In this document: positions 7,484 through 16,091 of the stretch, piece by piece | How positions within the stretch are numbered: the stretch's first letter is position 1 | How the letters are laid out: every line of letters starts with the position of its first letter | Assembly (NCBI GenBank): GCA_002327765.1 | Contig: DCUH01000031.1 | Coordinates: 1-33,765, forward strand | DNA: 33,765 bases | Reading direction: 5' to 3' | From: a bacterium UBA2219 | GTDB taxonomy: Bacteria > Desulfobacterota > Deferrimicrobia > Deferrimicrobiales > Deferrimicrobiaceae | The notes under the pieces: generated by a model | Database searches by the model: none | Told to the model about the DNA's origin: nothing | Seen by the model: the letters and a program-made list of their open reading frames with translations, nothing else | Position numbers and translations under genes: made by a program

Positions 7484-10400
7484 ATGAGGCATGCCGAAGC
7501 CATGAGCCCGCGCCGGAAGCTCCTTTTGATCGTCCTCGGGTCGGCGGCCCTCGTCGCGGCGCTCCTTTTTATCGCGGTTTTCCTGGTTCCCCGGCTCGTC
7601 AACGTCGACGCGGTGAAAACCCCGATCCTGGCGCGGCTGGAGAGAGAGACGGGGGTTCGAGTCTCCTTCGATCGGGCGGAACTCGCCTGGTTTCCCCGCC
7701 CCCGGCTGGTGCTCCACGAGGCGTTCCTCGTTCTCCCGCCGCTGGCGGAGGGGACGGTGAAGCGCATCGCGGCGGACATTTCGCCGCTCGGCCTGCTGCG
7801 GAACCGGTTCCCGATCGGGTCCCTTCTTGCGGAATCCCCGGATTTCCGGGTGCGGATACCGGAAAGGGAGAAAGGGGAGCAGCCCCCTTCCCTCGAAAAG
7901 ATCGAGGAGAGCGCCTCCCGCCTCCTTTCCTGGATGGCCTCCCGGACGCCGGGCGCGACCTTCGAGGTCCGGGATGGCCGCCTGACCCTTACCGAGGGGA
8001 GCCGCCCACCCCTGTCGCTGCGGGAAATCCAGGCCCGCGTCTCCCTTCCGCCGGACCGCTTGCGGTTCCGGCTATCCTGCGTCTCCACGCACTGGGAATT
8101 TCTGGACACCGAAGGCAGTCTTCGTTCCGAGGGGCTCCGGGGGGAGGCCCGGGTCGAGGTCAAGGGGCTGCGGCCCCTCTCGATCCTCGAGCGGCCGGCC
8201 CCCGGGAAAGCCGCCTTCGCGAACGTTCCCTCCCTGTCGGCGAAGGCCCGGGTGGAATCGGAAGGATTGCGGTCGTTGCGGGCCGATGTCTCCGGGACGA
8301 TCCCTTCCCTGGAGGTCCGCCGCGCTTCCCGGTCCCTGATCCTCAAGGATGCGACCATCGAGAGCAAGGTTTGGCTAAAGGAAGGGAACTTGCGGGTTTC
8401 CGTTTCCCGCTTCGACCTGGAAGCGCCGCGCCTCAGGATGTCCGGCACGCTCGCGATGGACCGGGAATCCCCCCGGATCCGGCTGGAGCTGTCCGGACAG
8501 GAGGCGGAGATCCCGACGATCCGTTCCGCCGTCCTCTCCCTGGCCGGGGACCTGCCCGGCGTGCGGTCGGCGCTCGACATCGTGCGGGGAGGTAGCCTGT
8601 CCCGCCTCTACGCGCGGGTTTCGGGGGATTCGGCGGCGGAGCTGGGGGATCTGCGTGGCGTCGAAGCGTCCGCCCTCCTCCGGGGCGGCGTCCTTTCCAT
8701 TCCTGGCATCGGGCTTGCGCTCACGGAGGTCGACGGCTCTCTGACCCTTTCGAAGGACACGCTGACCGGTAAGAATGTCTCGGCGCGGGCCGAGGGCGCC
8801 CGGGCCCGGGAGGGGTCGTTCCGGCTCGGCCTGGCGCAGCCGGATCCCGCGTTCCACGCGGAGTTCCTGGCGGTCGCCGACCCGGAAGGGTTGCGGCCGC
8901 TCGTCCGGCGGCTGATCCCGGACCGCGGCTTCCTGGAAGAGCTGGGCCGGTTCAAGGATCTCCAAGGGTCCATCGCGGGCCGGGTAGTCCTGGGCGAGCG
9001 CCTCTCGTCGATCCGCCCGATCGTCCGCGCGACGGACATGCGTTTGACCGCCCGGTACGACCGGGTGCCGTTCCCCCTGGCGATCGATGGCGGCATGATC
9101 GCCTACGAGGCGGGTCGCGTCGAGGTCTCCGGCCTGGGGGGCCGGATCGGGAAGTCCTCCTTCTCGGGGCTGGCCGGACGGCTGGACTTGGGGAAGCCCC
9201 CGAAGGTCACCGTTCGATCCGGGCAGGCCCGATTCTCCGTGGACGAACTGGCCCCCTGGCTCTCCTCGACGGATTTCGCCCGCGAAACGTTGCGCGACGT
9301 GAGATCGGCGCGTGGGACCGTCGAGGTGTCCTCGTTTTCAGCAGAAGGGACGCCGGGCGCCCCGGGGGAATGGCGGTACGAGTCTTCCGGCAGGGTGAAC
9401 GACCTGGTCCTGGAAATAAATTCCATGCCGGGCCCGGCGACGATACGGCGGGGGGGGTTCCGCCTCCTTCCCGGTGCGGCCTTGTTCTCCGGCATCGTGG
9501 CGGAGCTGCTGGATGCGAAGGCCGGCGGATCCGCGGAGATCCGCTATTCCGGGGATGGGGTCTCGGGGATCGCCGCATCGGTGGACGAGGGGGAATTCGG
9601 CCCGGCGATGACGGCGTGGGCGTCGCCGCGGCTTCAGCTGCCGGAAGGGGCCGCCATCCGCGCTCCCCTTTCCCTGTCCGGGGCGGCATTTTCCTGGGAA
9701 AAGGACGGGGCGGTCTCTTTCCGGGGGAAACTCGGTCATCCCGGCGGGGCGTCGCTGTCGATCTCCCTGCGGAAGAGCCCGGAGGAGCTGGCGATCGACT
9801 CCTTCTCCTTGCGGGACCGGGATTCGAGCGCCGACCTGTCGTTCCATCTCGGCCCGAAGGATCTGCGCGTTAAGTACGAAGGCACCCTGCGCCGTTCGGC
9901 GGTCGAGAAATTCGTCGCGATCCCCGTCCACGGTTTCCGGCGTCTCGAGGGATCCATGGACCTTTCGGTGGACCTCGAAAGCCCGGGGCGCTCCCGGGCC
10001 CGTGGAACGTTGAACGGCGAGGGGATCCGGGTCCCCTGGGGGCCGCTCGATCCCCTCCGGATCCGCTCCATTTCCGTTTCGGCGGACGGGAGAGAGCTCC
10101 GGGTGGCTTCCGCGGACCTCGCCTGGCGGGAAGTGCCGTTCCGGATGCGGGGGAACGGGCGCTTTTCCCGCGACGGCCTGGAGGTCGACGTGGACGTGGA
10201 GGGGGGCGAGGTGCCGCTGGAACGGCTGCTGGGGCGTACCGCGGGTTCCGTGGAGACGGCCGTGGGGCCCGGAAGTCCGCCGGTCGCGGAGGTTGGGTTT
10301 CGTATCCCGAAACTCCCGGTCCGCGGCACGTTCCGGCTCCGTTCCGACTCCATCCGGTACGACCGCTGGGTCGTTCGGGAGGTTGCCGCTTCCGGCGAGC

Positions 10401-11158
10401 TGAGGCCGGGCGGTCTCGAGGTGTCGGCCTCCGGGGGCGACCTGTGCGGGCTTCCGCTTCATGGGCGGGCCGTCCTCGATTCCGCGGGGCTGGAACTGGA
10501 GCTGCGCACGACGGCCTCGGGAACGGACCTCAACGAACCGGTGATGTGCCTGTTCGACCGACGGATATCCATGAGCGGGTCGTTCCGGTTCGACACGCGG
10601 CTGACGGCGCGTGGCCGGGACAAATCCTCCCTGATCCGATCCATCGCGGGTCCCGTGGAGTTCACCGCCTCGGACGGCCGCATCTATCAGATGCCGTTGC
10701 TGTCCAGGATCCTTTCCGTGCTGAACGTCACGAACGTGGTCCGAGGGAAGTTCCCGGATTTCCGGCGGAGAGGAATCGCCTACGATACCTTGACGATCCG
10801 GGGAGAGTACCACGCGGAGACGCTCCTGGTGAAGGAAGGCACGTTGCGGGCTCCGACGCTGGGGATCGCGTCGACCGGGGAGGTCGACTTCCGGAACTCG
10901 AAGGTCGACATGAACGTGCTGGCCGCCCCCTTCAGAACCGCGGACTGGATCATCCGGAAGATCCCCCTGGTTCGCCACATCATGAAAAAGACCCTGGTTT
11001 CCGTCCCACTCAAGGTCACGGGGGACGTGTATAACCCGACCGTGGCGTTCGATACGGCCGGGGCGGGGTCCGGCCTCCTCGGGGTCCTGCAGCGCACGAT
11101 CCGGCTCCCCCTGACGATCGTCGAGGGAGTCCTCCCGAAATCGGAACCGACGGAGTGA
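7484..11158 (+). CDS. AsmA-family (AsmA/YhdP-like) envelope protein
   Basis: 1224 residues from the ATG at 7484; the ATG at 7502 (MSPRRK) is an equally possible start. One N-terminal transmembrane helix lies at about residues 13-37. It is followed by the AsmA-type opening: V-N-V-D-A-V-K-x-x-I-L-A-R-L-E-R-E-T-G-V-R-V-S-F-D-R-A. A very long beta-rich region full of short alternating strands comes next. The C-terminus has the AsmA_2-like ending around 1075-1200: ILSVLNVTNVVRGKFPDF, DTLTIRGEYH, STGEVDFRNSKVDMNVLAAPF and KVTGDVYNPTVAFD. AsmA-like proteins are inner-membrane-anchored bridge-like proteins of the periplasm, implicated in phospholipid transport to the outer membrane. The gene lies alone behind a terminator, so it should have its own promoter. 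The family call is firm; the subgroup is uncertain. Confidence 0.88.
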   Translation: MRHAEAMSPRRKLLLIVLGSAALVAALLFIAVFLVPRLVNVDAVKTPILARLERETGVRVSFDRAELAWFPRPRLVLHEAFLVLPPLAEGTVKRIAADISPLGLLRNRFPIGSLLAESPDFRVRIPEREKGEQPPSLEKIEESASRLLSWMASRTPGATFEVRDGRLTLTEGSRPPLSLREIQARVSLPPDRLRFRLSCVSTHWEFLDTEGSLRSEGLRGEARVEVKGLRPLSILERPAPGKAAFANVPSLSAKARVESEGLRSLRADVSGTIPSLEVRRASRSLILKDATIESKVWLKEGNLRVSVSRFDLEAPRLRMSGTLAMDRESPRIRLELSGQEAEIPTIRSAVLSLAGDLPGVRSALDIVRGGSLSRLYARVSGDSAAELGDLRGVEASALLRGGVLSIPGIGLALTEVDGSLTLSKDTLTGKNVSARAEGARAREGSFRLGLAQPDPAFHAEFLAVADPEGLRPLVRRLIPDRGFLEELGRFKDLQGSIAGRVVLGERLSSIRPIVRATDMRLTARYDRVPFPLAIDGGMIAYEAGRVEVSGLGGRIGKSSFSGLAGRLDLGKPPKVTVRSGQARFSVDELAPWLSSTDFARETLRDVRSARGTVEVSSFSAEGTPGAPGEWRYESSGRVNDLVLEINSMPGPATIRRGGFRLLPGAALFSGIVAELLDAKAGGSAEIRYSGDGVSGIAASVDEGEFGPAMTAWASPRLQLPEGAAIRAPLSLSGAAFSWEKDGAVSFRGKLGHPGGASLSISLRKSPEELAIDSFSLRDRDSSADLSFHLGPKDLRVKYEGTLRRSAVEKFVAIPVHGFRRLEGSMDLSVDLESPGRSRARGTLNGEGIRVPWGPLDPLRIRSISVSADGRELRVASADLAWREVPFRMRGNGRFSRDGLEVDVDVEGGEVPLERLLGRTAGSVETAVGPGSPPVAEVGFRIPKLPVRGTFRLRSDSIRYDRWVVREVAASGELRPGGLEVSASGGDLCGLPLHGRAVLDSAGLELELRTTASGTDLNEPVMCLFDRRISMSGSFRFDTRLTARGRDKSSLIRSIAGPVEFTASDGRIYQMPLLSRILSVLNVTNVVRGKFPDFRRRGIAYDTLTIRGEYHAETLLVKEGTLRAPTLGIASTGEVDFRNSKVDMNVLAAPFRTADWIIRKIPLVRHIMKKTLVSVPLKVTGDVYNPTVAFDTAGAGSGLLGVLQRTIRLPLTIVEGVLPKSEPTE

Positions 11159-11267
11159 GACGGCGGTCCCCGCGTTTTTCCGGTTTCCCATGGAAAATAG
11201 CGAAGGAGAATGGTTTAGTAATCAAGGAAGGGGATACAGGGCGAACGTCGAAAGGAGTGCGGCCGAT

Positions 11268-12098
11268 ATGCCCAAGACCGTTTCCTGGGGTTTCTTTCTT
11301 TCCCTTTTTCGGACCTTCCTCAACCAGGGCGGCAAACTCGATTCCCCGGTCGTCGGGCCGATGCTCCGCAGGCTGACCGAGCTGGAGCCGGACGCGCTCA
11401 CGCAGGGCTACACGCTCAACCTCAACGCGAACCTGGTCGATGCGGCCCAGGGGGTCGTCCTTCCCGTCGAACTGATGAAGCGGGCGATCCGGGAGTCGGA
11501 GTGCCGGGTCATCATGAAGCGGTGCCTCTGCCGCGTCGCGTTCTCCTGCGACCATTACCCCAAGGATCACGGTTGCCTCTTCCTGGGGGAGCGGGCGCGC
11601 GGCCTGGTCGAGAAGGGGATCGGGCGGGAAGCCGGCATGGAGGAGGCGCTGGCCCACGTCGACAAGGCGGCGGAGCTGGGGCTGGTCGGGCAGGCCCTGT
11701 GGGTCGAGGTCGAGCGGCTGCTCATGGGGCTCGAGCGGGACAAGGGGACCGCGCGCTGGCTGGAGTTCTGCTTCTGTTGCCCCTGCTGCTGCGGCGTCTT
11801 CCGCTTGAGCCGGGCCGCGGCCCGGGGGGATGTCAAGGGTCGCTTCCGCTCCATCGGCTGGAAGGCCGTCATCGACCAGGAGGCCTGCGTCCGGTGCATG
11901 GCCTGCGTGCGGCAATGCCCGATCGACGCCGCCGTCCTCGAAGGGGAGCGCGTCGAGATCCGGGAGCGGGACTGCCTCGGGTGCGGCATCTGCGCCGCGC
12001 GCTGTCCCAAGAAGGCGATCACGCTCCGCCTGCAGGCCCCCATGAAGGGTTCCATCCGGGAGTACTTCACGAGCGGCGGCCTCACCGTCGAACTTTAG
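11268..12098 (+). CDS. Cysteine-rich 4Fe-4S dicluster ferredoxin-like protein
   Basis: 276 residues from the ATG at 11268, which has AAAGGAG upstream. The frame is open further upstream without a ribosome site. The C-terminal domain carries two classical motifs: CVRCMACVRQCP (Cys 207, 210, 213, 217) and CLGCGICAARCP (Cys 236, 239, 242, 246), predicting two [4Fe-4S] clusters. Two further groups occur before it: Cys 79, 86, 88, 94 and 103 around a KRCLCRVAFSCDHYPKDHGC segment, and Cys 168, 170, 171, 173, 174 and 175 in FCFCCPCCCG. These resemble the N-terminal half of a family of anaerobe 4Fe-4S proteins in which CNCC-x-CCC is typical. There is no signal peptide, so it is likely cytoplasmic. 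The redox partner is unknown. It appears to be a single-gene unit. Confidence 0.9.
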   Translation: MPKTVSWGFFLSLFRTFLNQGGKLDSPVVGPMLRRLTELEPDALTQGYTLNLNANLVDAAQGVVLPVELMKRAIRESECRVIMKRCLCRVAFSCDHYPKDHGCLFLGERARGLVEKGIGREAGMEEALAHVDKAAELGLVGQALWVEVERLLMGLERDKGTARWLEFCFCCPCCCGVFRLSRAAARGDVKGRFRSIGWKAVIDQEACVRCMACVRQCPIDAAVLEGERVEIRERDCLGCGICAARCPKKAITLRLQAPMKGSIREYFTSGGLTVEL

Positions 12099-12187
12099 CG
12101 GCCATCCGGTAACGATTCTCCGCAAGCCCCCGGTTTTTTTCCAAGGTTTTCCCCCTTACGTGTCGATATAGCCACGGGATCGACGGC

Positions 12188-12541
12188 ATGATCGAGGAGG
12201 ACGAGCGGTCCGTCCTGGTGCTCACCCAGGCCATGCTCGAACGGTTGGGATACAAGGTGCTGGCGGCCGGGGGAAAGGACGAGGCGTTCCGGCTGGTCCG
12301 GGAGCACAGCGACGCCATCGACCTGCTGCTCACCGACGTGGTCATGCCGGGCATGGACGGGAAGGAGCTCTCGGAGCGGATACTCGCCCTGCGGCCGGGG
12401 CTGAAACCCCTGTTCATGTCCGGGTACTCGGAGGCGTGATCGCCCGCCTGGGGATCCTCGAGGAAGGCGTCAAGTTCGTTTCCAAGCCGTTTTCCCTGAA
12501 AGGGACTGTAGGTCAAGGTCCGGGAATCCCTCATGCGCTGA
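12188..12541 (+). pseudogene. Degraded response-regulator receiver domain (hybrid-kinase C-terminus)
   Basis: The first 83 codons translate as a receiver core: an EEDE acidic start, AMLERLGYKVLAAGG, then DLLLTDVVMPGMDGKEL with the phosphoacceptor Asp and the usual MPGMDG, and LRPGLKPLFMSGYSEA. A TGA at 12437-12439 interrupts it. Moving to the frame starting at 12436 restores VIARLGILEEGVKFVSKPFSLKG, including the conserved Lys-Pro. A second shift near 12503-12515, with a TAG at 12509, leads to KVRESLMR and a stop at 12539-12541. The first lesion fits loss of one G from GCGGTG. There is no promoter-proximal start or kinase part upstream. The phrasing is that of a receiver at the end of a PAS/hybrid histidine kinase, so this is a relic rather than a functional small regulator. 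Confidence 0.8.
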
Positions 12542-12733
12542 GCCGGTACGCCTCCCCGCATCGTCCATAAGAAAACGGCCGCGTTCGGCGAGTTGCGTTC
12601 GAACGAGCCGGGAATTTTCCCGTTAATGATCGTAGGCCGCGCTTCCGATAAGAAATCCGTGACCGGAATCGGTTCGCGGGTTCGCCGCCAACGGTCCCGA
12701 GGATGCGCATACCACTTAACTGGAGCCACGGGA

Positions 12734-13957
12734 ATGAAAAAAGCATGCCTTGCGGTTTCCGCCCTCCTCTTCGCCGGGTGCACCTCCTCCCCGGACATCA
12801 CCGCCTGGAACATGGCGAAGACCGCCAACACGGCGGCCGCCTACCAGAGCTACGCCCAGCGCTATCCGACGGGCGCGCATGCGAAAGAGGCGCGGGAGCA
12901 GGTCGAGAAAACGAAGATGGAGCAGGCCCGGAAGGCGGACTCGGTGGCCGAGTGCATCCGGATCATGGAGAGCAATCCCGATCCGAAGATCGCCGCCGAG
13001 ATGCCGGGAATCGCCTTCAAGGCCGCGCAGAAGGAGACCGGGGTAGCTCCCCTTGCCGCCTTCCTCGCTTACTTCCGGAACCATCCCGGGGCGGAGGAGA
13101 TCCGGGCCCGGCTGGAGGAGGCGGATTTCGAGAACGCCCGGAAGGACGCGTCCCCCGCGGCGATGGAATACTTCCTTTTCCGGTACCCGGAGTCGCGCTT
13201 CTCGGGGAAGGCGCGCGAGGTCCTCGCGGAGCGGTCCTACGCGCAGGTGAAGTCCTGGGGGAACCAGTACGGCTACAAGGCGTTCCTCGCGAAGTTCCCG
13301 GAAAGCCCCCGCGCGGCCGAGGTCCGGGGCTGGATAAAGCCCGCGGAGCCTCAAGCGGGGGCCGGCTCCCCCGGCGCCCGGCAGGGGCTCTCCGCGGCGA
13401 TCGAGACCAGCCCGTGGCTGAAGAGCTACGGCTGCGCGCTGACCCTTTCTTCCAAGATCCGGAAGCGGTCCGGCGACGCGGACGAATTGAGGCGCAGGCT
13501 GTACGAGTTCGAGAGGATGGGGCCTTCGGGGAGCCTCCCCTCGGAATGCTCTTCCATGGCGCTTGCGGCCCGGCCGGGGCTCGAGGGGTCGCTCGACGAG
13601 GCACTCGGGGCGCTCGCGGCCGCGGAGCGCCAGCGGAAGGAGCTGGCGGTCAAGTGGGAGGCCTTCCGCGAGCAGGAGGAGATGGCGAAGACCGCCGTCG
13701 CCGCGTCCACGAAGGTTGCCAACGACCTGGAGACCGCAGAGCTCTCCGAGGAAGTGCTGGGAAGCGGGCCGCTCGGCGGGATGGACGCCGGAAGGGAAAA
13801 GGGGTCGGCGTCCGCCAGGAAGGCCGTCGAGCGGTTCGAGGCGGCGGAAAAGATCCTTGCGAAGGACCGGGAAGAGATCAAGCGCATGCTGGCCGACACG
13901 GACGGCTTCTACAAGCCGCTCCAGTTCTACGTGGCCGGCTGCATTGCAGGGAGATAG
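12734..13957 (+). CDS. TPR-like repeat lipoprotein
   Basis: 407 residues from the ATG at 12734 (GGAGCCACGGGA upstream). The short signal peptide ends in the lipobox LLFAGC, Cys about 16. Several repeats share aromatic-x-x-Y/F...P...A-x-E-x-R/A: YQSYAQRYPTGAHAKEAR, FLAYFRNHPGAEEIRARL, YFLFRYPESRFSGKAREVL and FLAKFPESPRAAEVRGWI. This is the helical-hairpin pattern of TPR-like proteins such as BamD/YfiO and CpoB. The C-terminal part, from about residue 235, contains an Ala/Glu/Lys-rich predicted coiled coil and a final FYKPLQFYVAGCIAGR. It is the first gene of a seven-gene run and has only two bases between its stop and the next ATG. A scaffold role in a periplasmic assembly is plausible but inferred. 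Confidence 0.84.
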   Translation: MKKACLAVSALLFAGCTSSPDITAWNMAKTANTAAAYQSYAQRYPTGAHAKEAREQVEKTKMEQARKADSVAECIRIMESNPDPKIAAEMPGIAFKAAQKETGVAPLAAFLAYFRNHPGAEEIRARLEEADFENARKDASPAAMEYFLFRYPESRFSGKAREVLAERSYAQVKSWGNQYGYKAFLAKFPESPRAAEVRGWIKPAEPQAGAGSPGARQGLSAAIETSPWLKSYGCALTLSSKIRKRSGDADELRRRLYEFERMGPSGSLPSECSSMALAARPGLEGSLDEALGALAAAERQRKELAVKWEAFREQEEMAKTAVAASTKVANDLETAELSEEVLGSGPLGGMDAGREKGSASARKAVERFEAAEKILAKDREEIKRMLADTDGFYKPLQFYVAGCIAGR

Positions 13958-13959
13958 CC

Positions 13960-14697
13960 ATGAAGCGGAGGCGGGTCATGAGACATGCGGCGATCCATGC
14001 GGGAATCCTTGCGGCGTTGATGCTGGGCTGTCTCGCGACGGCATCGGAAGCCAATCCCCTGTTCCTTCCCAAGGCGGAGGCGGCACCTCCGCTTTTGTCA
14101 GCGGCCGAAACGGAGGAGCTGAAGAAGGAAGCGGACCTGCTGAAGCGGAAGGCGGCGCTCCTGAAGGCGGCCGCGGACAAGAAGTATGCGGCCGCGAAGG
14201 CGCTTCGCCAGAAGGCCGGCGTGGCCCGTTCGGAATCCACCAAGAGCGGCGAGGCGCTGCGGAGCAAGGCGGAGCAGAACGCGGCGATGTCCAGCTTCAT
14301 CGGCGACATGTTCGGCATCATGTCGAGCATGAGCGGCATGAGCGGAATGGGAACCATCACCCCGAACGCGATGTTAGCCTCCCAGCTGACCGGGCAGATG
14401 ATCCAGGGGCAGCAGTCCGCGGACGCGAAGGCCATGGCGAACGCCCACGCGGCGGCCGGGCAGCTCGCCGCGGATGCCGACAAGAAGGCCGGCCCCCTGG
14501 AGATGCAGGCCGACCAGTTCGAGGCCGAGGGGAACCGGCTCATGGAGGCACACAACCGGATCGTCGGCATCGCGAACGCGAAGTCGCTGCTCGCGGCCTC
14601 CGACGAGCTGCTGAGGAAAGTCGATGCCGAGGACCGGGGACTGGAGCGGCTGAAAGAGGCCAACCGGCAGTTCGTGGCGTCGATGACGGGGCTCTGA
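13960..14697 (+). CDS. Secreted coiled-coil protein with a Met/Ser/Gly-rich core
   Basis: 245 residues from the ATG at 13960, just after the previous stop; the ATG at 13978 is an alternative. A signal sequence covers roughly residues 10-32, with cleavage near SEANP. Long Ala/Lys/Glu heptad-like helices follow (about 47-95), then an unusual low-complexity stretch MFGIMSSMSGMSGMG at about 117-131. More Ala/Asp/Glu-rich helix leads to a C-terminal RLKEANRQFVASMTGL. No family was recognised. Two long amphipathic helices around a flexible, Met-rich hinge suggest an oligomeric or membrane-proximal structural component. It lies between the TPR lipoprotein and another secreted helical protein and is probably cotranscribed with both. 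Confidence 0.8.
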   Translation: MKRRRVMRHAAIHAGILAALMLGCLATASEANPLFLPKAEAAPPLLSAAETEELKKEADLLKRKAALLKAAADKKYAAAKALRQKAGVARSESTKSGEALRSKAEQNAAMSSFIGDMFGIMSSMSGMSGMGTITPNAMLASQLTGQMIQGQQSADAKAMANAHAAAGQLAADADKKAGPLEMQADQFEAEGNRLMEAHNRIVGIANAKSLLAASDELLRKVDAEDRGLERLKEANRQFVASMTGL

Positions 14698-14705
14698 TCC
14701 CCTTC

Positions 14706-16091
14706 ATGCGCCGCGCAATGGTCCGTTCCGGATGGTGTCTCGCGGCGCTGGCCGCCCTTTCGCTTTCCGGGCCTTGCCCGCGGGCGGAGGCCGCCGGGCC
14801 CGAGGCCGACCGGCTCTGCGAGAAGGCCGTCCGCGCCGAAAAGGACGCCGGGGATTACGAACGGAAGTCCGAGCAGCGGAAGAAGTTCCTCGAAGGCCGG
14901 GGCGGCGCCGCGTCTGCGGCCGATTCGGCCCCGCCGACCTTGCCGGCCGCTTCCGCGGCGTCGATCCGGGCGCAGACGGCGCAGGCCCGCCAGCTGCTTC
15001 CGACGATCCGGAAGGGGATCGCCGCCGCCGAGAACGACCGGGGGGTCGTGCCCGGCCTGAGCGCGTACTTCCGACAGATGGAAATGGTCGTCTCCTCGGC
15101 GCTGCAGGCCGTCGACGCCTGCCTTGCCGCGCCGGAGCGCTGCATTCCCCCGCAGGTGGCCTGCCCCGTCCCGCCGGACATCCCGGTCTACAGCCACCGG
15201 AACGCGTCCGCCGACATGATCCGCCACATCCAGGCGAGCTACCGGCAGGCGGCGAACGAGGCCCGGCAGGCCTGCCTGGCCCTGAACGCCGCGGTGTCGC
15301 GCGACCTCTCGCGGCTGAAAAGCGGAGGGCAGGCCGCGGGCGCCGCCGCGGGATCCGGGGCACAGCCGTTCGGGGAAACGGACCTGTATCTCGTGAAGGC
15401 CGGGAACCTCAGAAGGGAAGCCGCGCAGCTTCGCCTGGACGCCGACCGCGCGTCCGGCGTCCGCAACTACTGCAGCGTCGGTTCGCGGCCCGCGGCCGCC
15501 GCGTCTTCGTCCGGCGCTCTCGCCAAATCCGCCGGGCGGGGATTGCCCTACGGGGGAAAGGTGGCGGACCTGAAGGCGGGATGGGACTCGAAATGGAGCA
15601 AGGGACCGCTTTCGGCCTCCGACGTTCCCTTGCCGGAGGGGTCCGCCGCCGCCGGCGAGGCGTCCGCTACCGATCGTATCCGGGAATACCTGAGCGAAAA
15701 GGCGCCCTGGTGGTGGTACAAGGCGAAGTCGCTGTACCGGGAGGCGGACGAGAAGGTGGGGCTGACGGAGTTCATCAAGTCGCGGCCGGTGGAGCTCGTG
15801 AAGGACGTGGGGGTCGAGTACGTCAACAACAACTTCGGCGCGATCGGGAAGAGCGTGACGACGGGCTACAAGATCCTGGGCGTTACGAAGTCCACCGCCG
15901 ACGAGGTGGGCGAGATCCTCGTCGCGGCCCCGCATGCGATCGCGCATGGCAGCGCGGACGACGCAAGGAAGCTGTACGACCGGTCCAACCGCGTTCCCTT
16001 GAAGGTTTACAACGAGCTCTTCGACGACGTCGTGGGCAAGTTCCCGACACCCCGGTATGAGTCCGGGGACGGGAAGGGGCTTCCGCAATGA
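14706..16091 (+). CDS. Uncharacterised secreted protein, helical, with a distinct C-terminal domain
   Basis: 461 residues from the ATG at 14706, eight bases after the previous stop. A signal peptide ends near PRAEAAGPE. The mature N-terminal half is Ala-rich and helical, with scattered cysteines (CLAAPERCIPPQVACPVPP, later YCSVG) that suit a disulfide-forming periplasm. The central linker is Gly/Ser/Ala-rich. From about residue 330 a more globular domain begins: APWWWYKAKSLYREADEKVG, EYVNNNFGAIGKSVTTGYK, EVGEILVAAPHAIAHGSADDA and KVYNELFDDVVGKFPTP. I do not recognise it. The TGA overlaps the next ATG (ATGA), so the two genes are translationally coupled. Confidence 0.82.
   Translation: MRRAMVRSGWCLAALAALSLSGPCPRAEAAGPEADRLCEKAVRAEKDAGDYERKSEQRKKFLEGRGGAASAADSAPPTLPAASAASIRAQTAQARQLLPTIRKGIAAAENDRGVVPGLSAYFRQMEMVVSSALQAVDACLAAPERCIPPQVACPVPPDIPVYSHRNASADMIRHIQASYRQAANEARQACLALNAAVSRDLSRLKSGGQAAGAAAGSGAQPFGETDLYLVKAGNLRREAAQLRLDADRASGVRNYCSVGSRPAAAASSSGALAKSAGRGLPYGGKVADLKAGWDSKWSKGPLSASDVPLPEGSAAAGEASATDRIREYLSEKAPWWWYKAKSLYREADEKVGLTEFIKSRPVELVKDVGVEYVNNNFGAIGKSVTTGYKILGVTKSTADEVGEILVAAPHAIAHGSADDARKLYDRSNRVPLKVYNELFDDVVGKFPTPRYESGDGKGLPQ

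Noticed and set aside
12099..12187. A terminator after the ferredoxin-like gene, from the T-run in CCCCCGGTTTTTTT
   Set aside because: No convincing stem can be formed immediately before the T-run; only a 4-bp CCGG self-pairing is visible.
12188..12439. A functional 83-residue single-domain response regulator
   Set aside because: The receiver fold is incomplete without the Lys-Pro strand and last helix, which are found just downstream in other frames.
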